Shown here in pieces: positions 24,281 through 33,238 of a stretch of DNA of 64,000 nt (positions are counted from its first letter, which is position 1; each line of letters opens with the position of its first letter). Made by a program: the position numbers and the translations under genes. The DNA comes from Terriglobia bacterium (GTDB taxonomy: Bacteria > Acidobacteriota > Terriglobia > Bryobacterales > Bryobacteraceae), in contig JAJPHN010000029.1 of the NCBI GenBank assembly GCA_021325235.1, forward strand, positions 248,001 through 312,000, given 5' to 3'. Below the pieces are notes generated by a model that did not search any database, was not told where the DNA came from, and saw nothing but the letters and a program-made list of their open reading frames with translations.

Positions 24281-26515
24281 ATGACGCAAAGCGAGGTCGA
24301 AGGCATTCAGCTGCTTGTAAGCGGCACCGGTGACGGTCATCAATACACGCGAACCATACTCGACGCACTGCCGGTGGCTGTTTACACGACCGACGCGCAG
24401 GGACGGCTTACTTATTTCAACCCGGCCGCGGTTACTCTTTCGGGTCGTGTGCCGCAGCTCGGCTCCGATCAGTGGTGCGTGACCTGGCGCATTTATGACG
24501 AAAACGGCACCTTGGTCCCTCACGATCGCTGCCCCATGGCGATGCTGCTGCAGAACATCGCCGTCGAGCCAGGGGGCGAATATCAGGCCGAGCGTCCCGA
24601 CGGCACTCGCTTCTGGTTTATGCCCTACCCCGCGCTGCTGCGGGATGCCGACGGTAAGGTCACGGGCGGGATCAATGTCCTGGTCGATACAACCGAGCGT
24701 CGCAATCGCGAACTCCGAGCCCACGAGCAGTTTCGGGCCATCATCGAGACCACGCCGGAATGCGTGAAGATTGTAGCCCCCAATGGAGATCTGCTATTCA
24801 TGAATCCTTCGGGGCTCGAGATGATCGGAGCCACCAGACCGGACGACGTCACCGGACGATCTGTCTACGACTTGATTATGCCGGAGCATCGCGAGTTCTA
24901 TCGCGAATTCAACGAGCGAATCTGCCGGGGCGAAAAGGGCACACTCGAGTTCGACATTGTCGGATTCGCTGGTGAGCGGCGCAACATGGAAACGCATGCT
25001 GCGCCTCTGCGTTACTTCGACGGGAACACGGTCCAGCTCGCCGTAACGCGTGACGTCACCGAGCGTAAGCGCCAGGACCGCGCCGCGCTCTTGCTGAGTG
25101 CGATTGTCGATTCCTCCGACGATGCCATTGTCAGCAAAGATCTGAATGGCGTCATCACCAGCTGGAACAAGGCCGCCGAGCGTCTTTTCGGCTACACTGC
25201 GGCGGAGGCCGTTGGACGGCCCGTCGCGGAGCTCATCATCCCAGCCGATCGCCAGGAAGAGGAACCGCAAATACTGAGCCGCCTCCGGCGCGGCGAACGC
25301 GTGGATCATTTCGAGACCAAGCGGCAGTGCAAAGACGGCACCCTGCTCGATATCTCGCTCACCATTTCGCCAGTCAAGGATGCGAAGGGCACGATCATCG
25401 GAGCGTCCAAGATCGCCCGCAACATCACCGAGAGCAAGAGGATTCAGGCGGCGCTGGCTGCCAGTGAGTCGCAGTTCCGCCAACTCGCCGATGCCATGCC
25501 GCAGATTGTGTGGACGGCCGGACCAGATGGTCGTGTCGATTACTACAACGAGCGCTGGTACGAGTTTACCGGCTTCGACCGCAACACGTTCGGCGATATC
25601 AGCTGGGAGGGCATTCTTCACCCAGGCGACCTGCAGCGCTGCCGGGCGACCTGGTACGAGGCAGTGAAGTCCGGCGAGCCGTACAACATCGAGTACCGGT
25701 TCTTCGATCGTGCCAATCAACAATGGCGCTGGTTCGTTGGACGTGCTCTTCCCGTGCGCGATGAAAGCGGCACGATTGTCAAGTGGTTCGGATCCTGCAC
25801 CGACATCGACCAACAAAAGCGCGTACAGGAAGACCTGCGCCGCGCCAATCAGGATCTGGAGCAGTTTGCCTTTTCCGCCAGCCACGATCTGCAGGAGCCT
25901 CTGCGCACGGTAAAGATCTACAGCGAGCTCCTGTTGAAACGGCACGCGGACGCCCTGAGCGGGGAAGCACACAAATTCTTGGGTTTTGTCCACGGCGCCG
26001 CAACCCGGATGGAGTTGCTCATACGCGACCTGCTTGCGTACACCCATGCAGCCAAAATCGAGGCGGCCAGCGAAGCGATCGATTCGAACGAAGCTTTCCA
26101 TTCGGCGCTGGCGGACCTGGCGGGCCTGATTTCCGAGACCGGCGCGCAAATCACCGCCGATCATCTGCCGAGCGTGCGGGTTCACAGCACCCATCTTCAG
26201 CAGTTGTTTCAGAACCTGATCGGCAACGCGATTAAGTATCGCAGCCGCGAGAGAACACCCGAAGTACACGTAGCGGCCGAGCGGCAGCAGGACGAGTGGA
26301 TTTTTTCCGTTCGCGACAACGGAATTGGGATCGATCCGGAGTATAAAGAGAACATTTTTGGGCTCTTTCGGCGTCTGCACAGTAGTGATGAGTACTCAGG
26401 GACTGGGATCGGACTTGCCATTTGCCGGCGGATTATGGATCGGTACCATGGGCGAATCTGGGTCGAATCCGAACCGGGCCGCGGATCCGTTTTTCGGTTC
26501 AGTTTCCCAGCCTGA
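24281..26515 (+). CDS. Multi-PAS sensor histidine kinase
   Basis: 744 aa, no transmembrane segment, so probably a cytoplasmic sensor. Four PAS domains in a row: about 20-140, 150-265, 272-395 and 400-525, each ending in a DxTxxK/R-type PAC linker. The HisKA domain has the phosphoacceptor His535 in FSASHDLQEPLRTV, followed by HATPase boxes NLIGNAIKY (N), DNGIGID (G1) and GTGIGLAI (G2). This DLQEPLR type is found in phytochrome-like and PAS kinases that pair with Rcp1-like regulators, and such a regulator follows. AGAGAAGGAG ribosome site before ATG. The signal is unknown. Confidence 0.94.
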   Translation: MTQSEVEGIQLLVSGTGDGHQYTRTILDALPVAVYTTDAQGRLTYFNPAAVTLSGRVPQLGSDQWCVTWRIYDENGTLVPHDRCPMAMLLQNIAVEPGGEYQAERPDGTRFWFMPYPALLRDADGKVTGGINVLVDTTERRNRELRAHEQFRAIIETTPECVKIVAPNGDLLFMNPSGLEMIGATRPDDVTGRSVYDLIMPEHREFYREFNERICRGEKGTLEFDIVGFAGERRNMETHAAPLRYFDGNTVQLAVTRDVTERKRQDRAALLLSAIVDSSDDAIVSKDLNGVITSWNKAAERLFGYTAAEAVGRPVAELIIPADRQEEEPQILSRLRRGERVDHFETKRQCKDGTLLDISLTISPVKDAKGTIIGASKIARNITESKRIQAALAASESQFRQLADAMPQIVWTAGPDGRVDYYNERWYEFTGFDRNTFGDISWEGILHPGDLQRCRATWYEAVKSGEPYNIEYRFFDRANQQWRWFVGRALPVRDESGTIVKWFGSCTDIDQQKRVQEDLRRANQDLEQFAFSASHDLQEPLRTVKIYSELLLKRHADALSGEAHKFLGFVHGAATRMELLIRDLLAYTHAAKIEAASEAIDSNEAFHSALADLAGLISETGAQITADHLPSVRVHSTHLQQLFQNLIGNAIKYRSRERTPEVHVAAERQQDEWIFSVRDNGIGIDPEYKENIFGLFRRLHSSDEYSGTGIGLAICRRIMDRYHGRIWVESEPGRGSVFRFSFPA

Positions 26516-26945
26516 ACCAGCTTCCGCGGATGCGACTCCTCGCGTCGTGATTGTGGAAGACAATGATGCCGACGTGTTTCTGATCCAGGAAGCTCTCGCG
26601 GGAACCGGGCTTCGCATTGAGCTTGAAATCCTGCTGGACGGTGAACAGGCGATCGACTTCTTCGAGCGGGTCGAGCACGATCCGGATCTGTCGTGCCCAA
26701 CGCTGATAATTCTCGACATAAATCTGCCGAAGAAACAAGGCGGTGAAGTTCTGAAGCAGATACGGCGCGGTCCGAAGTGCAGCGCGGCGCCCGTACTGGT
26801 GGTGTCTACCTCGGATTCACAGCCGGATCGCGAACGAATGGCCAGTCTCGGTGCCGATGGCTATTTCCGAAAGCCGTCTGAGTACGAGGAGTTTATGAAA
26901 CTCGGCGCGATCGCGAAAAAATGGCTCGGTCCTCAGTCCTCCTGA
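26448..26945 (+). CDS. Rcp1-like response regulator
   Basis: 165 aa from ATG 26448 (overlapping the kinase gene by 68 bp); a later start is possible since the receiver domain begins near residue 28. Single receiver domain: acidic pair in VIVEDNDADVFLIQEAL, phosphoacceptor Asp in LIILDINLPKKQGGEVL, Thr/Ser in VVSTSDSQPDRERM and Lys in YFRKPSEYEEF. There is no output domain, as in Rcp1-type regulators that work by protein contacts. It is probably phosphorylated by the upstream kinase. Confidence 0.9.
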   Translation: MGESGSNPNRAADPFFGSVSQPEPASADATPRVVIVEDNDADVFLIQEALAGTGLRIELEILLDGEQAIDFFERVEHDPDLSCPTLIILDINLPKKQGGEVLKQIRRGPKCSAAPVLVVSTSDSQPDRERMASLGADGYFRKPSEYEEFMKLGAIAKKWLGPQSS

Positions 26946-26969
26946 GGTGAGCGTCATCTCAAAGGCTCG

Positions 26970-27617
26970 CTACTCTTCTGCAGCCGCGCGCGTGGCAAAC
27001 GGATTGAAATTCGTTCTGTAGTCGAAGGTATCCACTCCTTCGGCCCGTTTCAGAAAATTGACGACTGCGTAGGTTGCAGGAGTCATCAGCGTTTCATAAA
27101 TTACTTTGATGAGGTAGCCCGAGACGATCAGGTTGAAAATAACGCCGAACGACTCCCGGCCGTAAAAAACGAACAGCATCACGATGGTCGTATCGACGGC
27201 CTGGCCGACCACGGTCGAGCCGATCGTGCGAGTCCAGAGATAACGGCCTCGCGTAACCAGTTTTAGCTTCGCGAGCGTGAATGAGTTGGCGAACTCGCCG
27301 CACCAGTAAGCCAGAAGACTGCCGAGCACAATCCGGCCCACCGGCCGAAACACTGTGTCGAACGCCTGCTGGTCTTTGAATTCGGGTGCCGGCGGCACAA
27401 TGACCGCCAGGTAACTGAGGCCAACCAGGATGAAAGAAGCGAAAAAGCCGTACCAGATCGCGCGCCGCGAAGCGCTGTAGCCGTAGACCTCCGTAAACAC
27501 ATCGCCGAAGATGTAGGTGATCGGGAACAACATCTGCGCCGCGCTCACCCGCAGCCGGCCAATGGCAAAAAACTTGGGAGCGATGATGTTCGAAACCAGA
27601 AGCACCGTTACAAACAA
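26970..27617 (-). CDS. Queuosine precursor transporter (YhhQ/VUT family)
   Basis: 215 aa from TTG 27617, with about six membrane helices. FPITYIFGDVFTEVYGYSAS (~31-50) is the family signature; AYWCGEFANSFTLAKLKL and RTIGSTVVGQAVDTTIVML follow. Members import 7-deazaguanine precursors for queuosine. The family N-terminus is usually longer: in the same frame, 34 more codons run up to CTG at 27719, preceded by GAGAGGA, and contain YKYLDALITLFVTVLLVSN, which resembles the first helix of relatives. The true start is therefore probably upstream and may be a CTG. The gene stands alone. Confidence 0.88.
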   Translation of the reverse strand: MFVTVLLVSNIIAPKFFAIGRLRVSAAQMLFPITYIFGDVFTEVYGYSASRRAIWYGFFASFILVGLSYLAVIVPPAPEFKDQQAFDTVFRPVGRIVLGSLLAYWCGEFANSFTLAKLKLVTRGRYLWTRTIGSTVVGQAVDTTIVMLFVFYGRESFGVIFNLIVSGYLIKVIYETLMTPATYAVVNFLKRAEGVDTFDYRTNFNPFATRAAAEE

Positions 27618-27762
27618 GGTAATCAGTGCGTCAAGGTATTTGTACTCGCGTCCGCTTTCAAACAGTGCGACGAAGCGCGCCGGGCGAGTTGAAGTCTGCA
27701 GCTGGTCCTGGGTCTTCAGCGAATCCTCTCAGTGTGCCGGAAGCCATTGAGTAGCCTCAAGT

Positions 27763-27768
27763 TATAAT
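27763..27768 (+). promoter_or_regulatory. Candidate -10 (TATAAT) just before the lipoprotein gene
   Basis: Perfect TATAAT ending 3 bp before the GTG at 27772, which points to a leaderless transcript or to the second GTG at 27775. No -35 at normal spacing is obvious (TTGAGT at 27747 is only 10 bp away). Confidence 0.4.
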
Positions 27769-27771
27769 CGA

Positions 27772-28173
27772 GTGGTGTTTCGACTCGCGGCAGCTTCCTT
27801 ACTTGCCATCTTAGTACTGGCGGCCTGCGGCGACCGGCTGAATTCGCGCGAAAAAGTGCAGGAAGCCATCATGCAACGGCTCGAGCAAAGCTCCGGTCTC
27901 AATCTCAAGAGCCTGGACGTGACGACGACGTCGGTAACGTTCGATAAGAATCTCGCCTACGCCACCGTCGCGTTTCATCCAAAAAATGACCCTTCTGTCA
28001 ACAGCGGTATGAGCATGAAATATACGCTCGAGAAGCGGAATGGTAAGTGGGTGGTGGTCGGTGTTGCCGATTCCCAGGGACACGGATTGGCGGGACGCCC
28101 GCCTGCTGGAGCGGAAGATCTTCCGCCCGGTCATCCGCCCGTTGATCGGACCGCTGCCGGACAGACGAAATGA
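27772..28173 (+). CDS. Hypothetical lipoprotein
   Basis: 133 aa, GTG start (a second GTG follows directly). Signal peptide with lipobox LVLAAC (Cys near residue 19), so it should be a lipid-anchored envelope protein. The mature part (RLNSREKVQEAIMQRLEQSS, then VTTTSVTFDKNLAYATVAF and LEKRNGKWVVVG) resembles small alpha+beta domains of the NTF2 or DUF4878 kind. The C-terminus is Pro/Gly-rich. Its TGA overlaps the ATG of the reductase gene (ATGA), so it is the first gene of a four-gene chain. Function unknown. Confidence 0.8.
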   Translation: MVFRLAAASLLAILVLAACGDRLNSREKVQEAIMQRLEQSSGLNLKSLDVTTTSVTFDKNLAYATVAFHPKNDPSVNSGMSMKYTLEKRNGKWVVVGVADSQGHGLAGRPPAGAEDLPPGHPPVDRTAAGQTK

Positions 28174-29351
28174 AGTCGGTTGCAATCCTGGGCGGCGGTC
28201 CAGCCGGCGCGACCGCGGCTGAAAGACTGGCGCGCTCCGGTCTGAAGACATACATCATCGACGAGAAGCTTGCCTGGGAGAAGCCCTGCGGCGGCGGCAT
28301 CACCTACAAGGCGTATTCGCAGTATCCATATCTGATTGAGAACGACGCGCCTAAGCGGTATGTGATCGATACATACATTGCCGCGCCAAAGTGCGGCTCC
28401 TTCAAAATGTCGCTTACTCGTCCGCTGCTGATCTATTCGCGAATGGATCTGAATGGCATGCTGCTCGGGCGAGCGGAACGCGCCGGGGCCGAGATTGTCC
28501 ACGATCGCGTTCTGGCGCTCGATCGCACGCACTCCAATAACTGGCGCATCCGCACGCGCAAATCGAATCTGGAAGCTGATTACTGCGTAATCGCGACCGG
28601 CGCGCGCAATCCGCTACGCGAAGTGGGGACTCAGTACACGGCCCAGGACACCATGTATGCGCTCGGCTACTGGGTACCCAGCCATCAGGAACATATCGAT
28701 ATTCAATTTCTGCCGAAGCTCGAAGGCTACATCTGGGTTTTCCCTCGCAATGGTCATCTTTCGGTGGGCATCTGCGGCAAAGGTGAATCAGCGCAATGTC
28801 TGCGCGCGCGCCTCGAGCGCTATATGGAAGAGAAGGGTATCGCGCGCAAAGATGCGACCTTCTATGGCCACATGCTTCCGGCGCTTGAAAGCCGCGGCTG
28901 GCGCAACAATCGCCTGGCGGGGAACGGCTGGCTGGCCGTGGGCGATGCTGGCGGATTGGTTGATCCCATCACCGGCGAAGGTCTCTACTACGCCGTTCGT
29001 TCGGGCGATCTCGCGAGCCAGATGGTTCTGGCCGATGAGGAACCCGAGAAAACGGCCGAAGCCTACCGGCACGCCATTACGCGCGACTTCGGACTCGATC
29101 TGACGTACGGAGCCGGATTGGCGAAGCGGCTTTTCTGCGGCGCGATTTTCTTCGGGGCAGTACCAACTCGCATGATCGAGTTCATGAAGCGCAGCCCCAA
29201 ATTTTGCGAGATCATGCAGGACCTGTTTGCGGGAACGCAGCCGTACCTCGAATTGAAAACGCGTCTGCTGCGCAATGTGAATACGACCCTGCATGAGATT
29301 CTGATGAGCTTTCTGTTTCGCAAGCTGATACTCGGCGAAACCAGAGTATGA
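28170..29351 (+). CDS. Geranylgeranyl reductase family FAD-dependent oxidoreductase
   Basis: 393 aa. Dinucleotide-binding motif [20 protein letters not shown] (~4-23), PCGGGI (~39-44), which is the family's substrate-side motif, VIATGARNP (~140-148), and the second FAD motif [20 protein letters not shown] (~252-271). Family enzymes reduce isoprenoid double bonds (archaeal lipids, chlorophyll phytyl, menaquinone side chains) or hydroxylate. The substrate cannot be read from sequence. ATGA overlaps at both ends tie it to the lipoprotein gene and to hemL, which is an unusual neighbour. Confidence 0.9.
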   Translation: MKSVAILGGGPAGATAAERLARSGLKTYIIDEKLAWEKPCGGGITYKAYSQYPYLIENDAPKRYVIDTYIAAPKCGSFKMSLTRPLLIYSRMDLNGMLLGRAERAGAEIVHDRVLALDRTHSNNWRIRTRKSNLEADYCVIATGARNPLREVGTQYTAQDTMYALGYWVPSHQEHIDIQFLPKLEGYIWVFPRNGHLSVGICGKGESAQCLRARLERYMEEKGIARKDATFYGHMLPALESRGWRNNRLAGNGWLAVGDAGGLVDPITGEGLYYAVRSGDLASQMVLADEEPEKTAEAYRHAITRDFGLDLTYGAGLAKRLFCGAIFFGAVPTRMIEFMKRSPKFCEIMQDLFAGTQPYLELKTRLLRNVNTTLHEILMSFLFRKLILGETRV

Positions 29352-30646
29352 AGAGTGAGCCCGCAATCATCGGCGAGGCGAAGACGACAAAAACTGCCGG
29401 CTCGGAAGCGCTGTTTCGCCGTGCCAAGGAAGTGATTCCGGGCGGAGTGAATTCTCCGGTGCGTGCCTTCCGTGGTGTGGGAGGCAACCCGCTCTTTATT
29501 CAACGCGGCGACGGCGCTCATATTTACGATGTCGACGGCAACGCGTATCTCGACTATGTCGGATCGTGGGGTCCGCATCTGCTCGGGCATCGTCCGCCCG
29601 AGGTGATCCAGGCATTGAGCGCCGCGCTCGAGCTCGGCACCAGTTTCGGCGCGCCCACGGGCAGGGAAGTGGAACTGGCCGAACTGATCATCGACGCCGT
29701 GCCTTCGGTCGAAATGGTGCGGCTGGTCAATTCCGGTACCGAAGCCTGCATGAGCGCCATCCGGCTCGCCCGCGGATTCACCGGGCGCGAACTCACCGTT
29801 AAATTCGAAGGCTGTTACCACGGGCACGTCGATTCGCTCTTGGTGAAAGCCGGTTCCGGCGTTGCAACGTTGAGCCTGCCCGATACGGCCGGTGTTCCGC
29901 GCGCGTTCTCCGATACAACGATTGCATTGCCCTTCAACGATCTCGAGCGCGTAGAAGATGCCTTCCGAGCACGCGGCGACGAGATTGCGAGCGTGATTGT
30001 TGAGCCGGTGGCCGGCAACATGGGATGCGTGCCGCCCGCGCCCGGTTTTCTTCAGGGCCTGCGGCAACTCACCGAGAAGTACGGCGCGCTGTTGATTTTC
30101 GATGAAGTGATGACCGGCTTCCGGCTAAGCCGCGGAGGCGCCCAGCAGCTTTTCGGCATCACGCCCGACCTCACGACCATGGGCAAGATCATCGGCGGCG
30201 GGCTTCCGCTCGCCGCGTACGGCGGCCGCAAAGACATCATGAGCAAAGTGGCTCCGGTCGGGCCGATCTACCAGGCCGGAACGCTTTCCGGCAATCCGCT
30301 TGCCGTGACCGCCGGCATTGCCATGCTGCGCGCGATCGAAAAGCGTCCCGAGCTGTACGACGAACTGGAGCAGGCAAGCAATGAGCTTGCAGCGGCCGCC
30401 CCGGCGGGAGTGGTTGTGAATCGGGTCGGATCGATGATCACCTTCTTCTTCCAGCCGGGCCCGGTACGCAACTACGAAGACGCGAAGTGTTCCGACACCG
30501 CCGCCTTCGCACGTTTTTTCCACCATCTGCTCGGCCGCGGCATTTACTTTCCGCCGTCGCAATTCGAAGCGGCATTCCTGTCGACAGCTCTCTCGCCAGC
30601 CCATCTGAACGCGACCGCGCAGGCTATTCGTGAGTTCCCGGCCTAA
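29348..30646 (+). CDS. hemL: Glutamate-1-semialdehyde 2,1-aminomutase
   Basis: 432 aa PLP enzyme that converts glutamate-1-semialdehyde to 5-aminolevulinate in the C5 route to tetrapyrroles. Signatures: [11 protein letters not shown] near residue 35, NSGTEA (~125), FEGCYHGH (~150), [10 protein letters not shown] (~250) and the PLP-binding lysine Lys280 in [10 protein letters not shown]. Length matches the family. Its ATG overlaps the reductase stop by 4 bp and its end overlaps the SDR start by 17 bp. No other heme gene is in the window. Confidence 0.97.
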   Translation: MKSEPAIIGEAKTTKTAGSEALFRRAKEVIPGGVNSPVRAFRGVGGNPLFIQRGDGAHIYDVDGNAYLDYVGSWGPHLLGHRPPEVIQALSAALELGTSFGAPTGREVELAELIIDAVPSVEMVRLVNSGTEACMSAIRLARGFTGRELTVKFEGCYHGHVDSLLVKAGSGVATLSLPDTAGVPRAFSDTTIALPFNDLERVEDAFRARGDEIASVIVEPVAGNMGCVPPAPGFLQGLRQLTEKYGALLIFDEVMTGFRLSRGGAQQLFGITPDLTTMGKIIGGGLPLAAYGGRKDIMSKVAPVGPIYQAGTLSGNPLAVTAGIAMLRAIEKRPELYDELEQASNELAAAAPAGVVVNRVGSMITFFFQPGPVRNYEDAKCSDTAAFARFFHHLLGRGIYFPPSQFEAAFLSTALSPAHLNATAQAIREFPA

Positions 30647-31346
30647 ACGAGTTCTCGTCACGGGCGCGGCCAAACGGATTGGACGCGCAATCGCCATCGA
30701 CCTCGCCCACCATGGCTTCGAAGTAGCGATTCACTATGGAAATTCGCGCGCAGAGGCGGAAGAAACTGCTCGCGAGTGCGGCGGCGCGCTCGTCTTTCAG
30801 GCCGATCTTGCTTCGGTTCCCGAAATTCGAAGACTGTTTGCGGACGTCCGCACGCGTTTCGGGCCGCTCGACTGCCTGGTAAACAACGCCGCACGCTTCA
30901 CCCGCTTCGACCCGCTCGAGATCACTGAACAGGACTGGGACTTCATTCACGATGTGAATCTGAAAGGCACGTTCTTCTGCTGCCAGGAAGCCGCGCGCCA
31001 GATGCGCCAGCTCGGCGCGGGACGCATTGTGAACATCAGCTCGCTCGGCGGCATCCGGCCCTGGGCCGATCATGCGCACTACTGCGCTTCGAAAGCTGGC
31101 TTGATCATGCTCACGCGCGCGCTGGCCAAGGCGTGGGCACCCGAGATCGCGGTTAATTCCGTCGCGCCCGGCGTGATTGCATTCGGCGACACGGACGCCG
31201 AGGCGCAAAGCATGATTCGGGCCACGCCCATGCAAAAGGCCGGAACCGGAGCCGACATAGCCGAGGCCGTCCGTTTCTTTCTGAGTGCTCCGGAATTCAT
31301 CACCGGCCAGATCCTCGCGGTCGACGGTGGTTTGAGCCAGCGTTAA
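30630..31346 (+). CDS. SDR-family oxidoreductase (pteridine/3-oxoacyl reductase-like)
   Basis: 238 aa, GTG start inside the 3' end of hemL. Short-chain dehydrogenase motifs: [16 protein letters not shown] (~9-24; the AKRIG form is seen in pteridine reductases and FabG relatives), NNAARF (~87-92), ISSLGG with catalytic Ser, YCASK (Tyr/Lys) and [16 protein letters not shown] use is likely ([10 protein letters not shown] after the second strand). A dihydropteridine-type reductase could be meant, but this rests on loose similarity. Last gene of the lipoprotein-reductase-hemL chain; stop overlaps the convergent methyltransferase. Confidence 0.9.
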   Translation: MSSRPKRVLVTGAAKRIGRAIAIDLAHHGFEVAIHYGNSRAEAEETARECGGALVFQADLASVPEIRRLFADVRTRFGPLDCLVNNAARFTRFDPLEITEQDWDFIHDVNLKGTFFCCQEAARQMRQLGAGRIVNISSLGGIRPWADHAHYCASKAGLIMLTRALAKAWAPEIAVNSVAPGVIAFGDTDAEAQSMIRATPMQKAGTGADIAEAVRFFLSAPEFITGQILAVDGGLSQR

Positions 31347-32425
31347 GCTTTCGCGATCACCAGAGTTTGCACGTAGCTGCGGAGCGGCGAAGGGTCTGAA
31401 GCGAAGCGCAGTGCGAGCCGGTCTGTAAAAGCAGCCGCGAAACAGGCGCAGTCGGCCGCGGTTCGGTCGGGCGATGCTGCCGCCAGCAGAGTCGGCAGAA
31501 ATGTCGCACGAAACAGCAGCGCGCGTTTCAATCCCAGAGCCTGTGCATCTCCGTCCTGCTGATATTGAAGCCAGGCGGGATCGTCGAAAGCTGACATTTC
31601 GTAATGTTCGAGAGACAAGCCGGAGAGGCTCGCGCTACCGAAGGGCGCTTCGAGCTCGGCCCGTCTCCGAGGGTAAGCGGCCAGCACCATGCGCGCTCGC
31701 TCTTCCCGCCGCAGAATCCCATCCTCCTCGAGTGAAACAAGAACGGCGTTGCCATTGTCGAAGAGCGCTTCGTAGCCGGTCTGGCCATCCTCATCAATGC
31801 CCGGCAGAACGACAACGAGCCGGGCGCCCGGCCGTAACTCCGCTGCACGGCGTTCGAGGAATTGCTGCCAGTCAGCCCCCGCCTGAAGTGCGAACGCGAA
31901 GCGAACCCCGTTGTCACTTCGGATAGCAACGATGTGGCCCGGTATCCGTGCCGGAGCCCGGCTCAGCCAGATCGCTGCATAGGAGCACCAGCCGAGGTCG
32001 ACCGATTCGGGCGGAAGCACCGCGTCATAGAACGACCTGCCGATGGCGGCCGGAAACACATGCGGATCCGATGCCGTGTAACGATGCTCGTCACGTTGCA
32101 GTACATCAAAGAGGCTGTTGAAGTCGTTTTCGCTGCGGTCGATGTGAAAAACCATGATCGGCCGCGTTGGTCCGAAGCGCTTGCGAAACGCACTGACCGC
32201 GATCTCGACGGGTACCAGCGAGTTCTTCCCCTGCGACGAGCCATAATCGGCAATCACCAGCGGACGCTCCTCCGGCCCAGTCGAAACCTTGTCCAGCGCT
32301 TCGACGAGGAGCGGAAATGCCAGTGCGGCGCCCGATGCCTGTAGACGGGCGTGAGCGTTGTAAGCGCCCCCGCCCTCCATGGCACCAGCACCAACGGTCA
32401 GGTGGTCTGTGGGCATGGTGCTCAT
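31343..32425 (-). CDS. SABATH-like SAM-dependent carboxyl methyltransferase
   Basis: 360 aa, resembling the plant SABATH family that methylates carboxyl groups of small acids. Seen in order: MEGGGAYNAHARLQASGA (~16-33, cf. the plant start with GG and YxxNSxxQ), LVIADYGSSQGKNSLVPVEI (~56-75; cf. D-GCSSGPNT SAM loop), HIDRSENDFNSLFDVL (~95-110; cf. NDLPGNDFN), GRSFYDAVLPPESVDLGWCS (~129-148; cf. GSFYxRLFP-HSSYSLHWL) and RPGARLVVVLPG. Such enzymes are well known in plants and occur sporadically in bacteria. The gene starts 10 bp after a secreted protein gene and is probably co-transcribed with it. Substrate unknown. Confidence 0.85.
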   Translation of the reverse strand: MSTMPTDHLTVGAGAMEGGGAYNAHARLQASGAALAFPLLVEALDKVSTGPEERPLVIADYGSSQGKNSLVPVEIAVSAFRKRFGPTRPIMVFHIDRSENDFNSLFDVLQRDEHRYTASDPHVFPAAIGRSFYDAVLPPESVDLGWCSYAAIWLSRAPARIPGHIVAIRSDNGVRFAFALQAGADWQQFLERRAAELRPGARLVVVLPGIDEDGQTGYEALFDNGNAVLVSLEEDGILRREERARMVLAAYPRRRAELEAPFGSASLSGLSLEHYEMSAFDDPAWLQYQQDGDAQALGLKRALLFRATFLPTLLAAASPDRTAADCACFAAAFTDRLALRFASDPSPLRSYVQTLVIAKA

Positions 32426-32435
32426 CCCCGCGTCC

Positions 32436-33059
32436 TTATTCCGAGCACACGAAACTCGAGCCCTGCTTGCGCGGACCAGTGCACAAGGGGCCCAGGTTTG
32501 TTGTCGGGTTGGGGACCGAGATCATGGCGTTCGGCCCGGCATCCTGTTCACCATTGAACGGTGTGGGCTTGGTGATGTCGAACCCGCAGGCCGCGGCATC
32601 CTGCGGCTTGTTGAACCAGAAGCCAACGTGAAACGTGTGAGTTGGCGCGAGCGAAGCCGCCGGATCGAAGCCAAAGATCTGATCGAGCAGAATGGTCTTG
32701 ATCGCGACCTCCGCGTCGCCGTGGCTATCGGCCTGCACATCTGTCTGATACCAGGCCAGACCGAAGTTTTTGAAATTCGGGTTCACCTGACCATCCGGCA
32801 ACAGGTTGGTGTTCTGAATGGTGAATAAGTCGAACCCGAGATTCGGCCTGAGATGATGCGCCTCCAGTATCAGCACGTCGCTCAACTCGCCCCGCTGGAC
32901 TACGACCGTTGCTTGTGGCGTCGGACCGTACGGCACGCCCAGGCAGTTGACGAATTTCGGTTGCGGGACCAGGTTGAATGTGATCTCGGGTACTTGCGCT
33001 TTGATCGGTATGGCCGCTAGTCCAACAGTTAGGGCGGCGGCTGCCATTAGTTTCTTCAT
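32436..33059 (-). CDS. Secreted hypothetical protein
   Basis: 207 aa from ATG 33059 with an AAAGGAG ribosome site 9 bp upstream. Signal peptide KKLMAAAALTVGLAAIPIKA. The mature part holds four Cys (FVNCLGVPYG, AAACGFDI, GPLCTGPR, SSFVCSE), which may form two disulfides, and a beta-rich pattern (ATVVVQRGELSDVLILEAHH). No family recognised. It is directly upstream of the SABATH-like methyltransferase. Confidence 0.75.
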   Translation of the reverse strand: MKKLMAAAALTVGLAAIPIKAQVPEITFNLVPQPKFVNCLGVPYGPTPQATVVVQRGELSDVLILEAHHLRPNLGFDLFTIQNTNLLPDGQVNPNFKNFGLAWYQTDVQADSHGDAEVAIKTILLDQIFGFDPAASLAPTHTFHVGFWFNKPQDAAACGFDITKPTPFNGEQDAGPNAMISVPNPTTNLGPLCTGPRKQGSSFVCSE

Positions 33060-33238
33060 AGTGGTGTTCTCCTTTTTCCGATCCGAGCGCGAATCTCTGG
33101 AAGGCCTCCGATATTGGCTCTCTGTCGAGCCCGGACTGAAGCGATAATGGAGCAATCCCGGGGATTCCGTCCTAAAATCAGCATTAAGAATTTCCAAATA
33201 ATTTCGAAGAGCGCGCGCTCGAAGCGAGTGAAGTCCGT

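Noticed and set aside
24794-26380. Open frame of 528 codons antisense to the histidine kinase
   Set aside because: It mirrors the kinase gene in a GC-rich genome, has no family similarity, and the sense frame shows complete PAS, HisKA and HATPase motifs.
24281-26515. Hybrid histidine kinase
   Set aside because: No receiver domain is fused; the regulator is a separate overlapping gene.
29063-30067. Open frame of 334 codons antisense to hemL and the reductase
   Set aside because: Spans the junction of two well-supported genes and has no recognisable domain.
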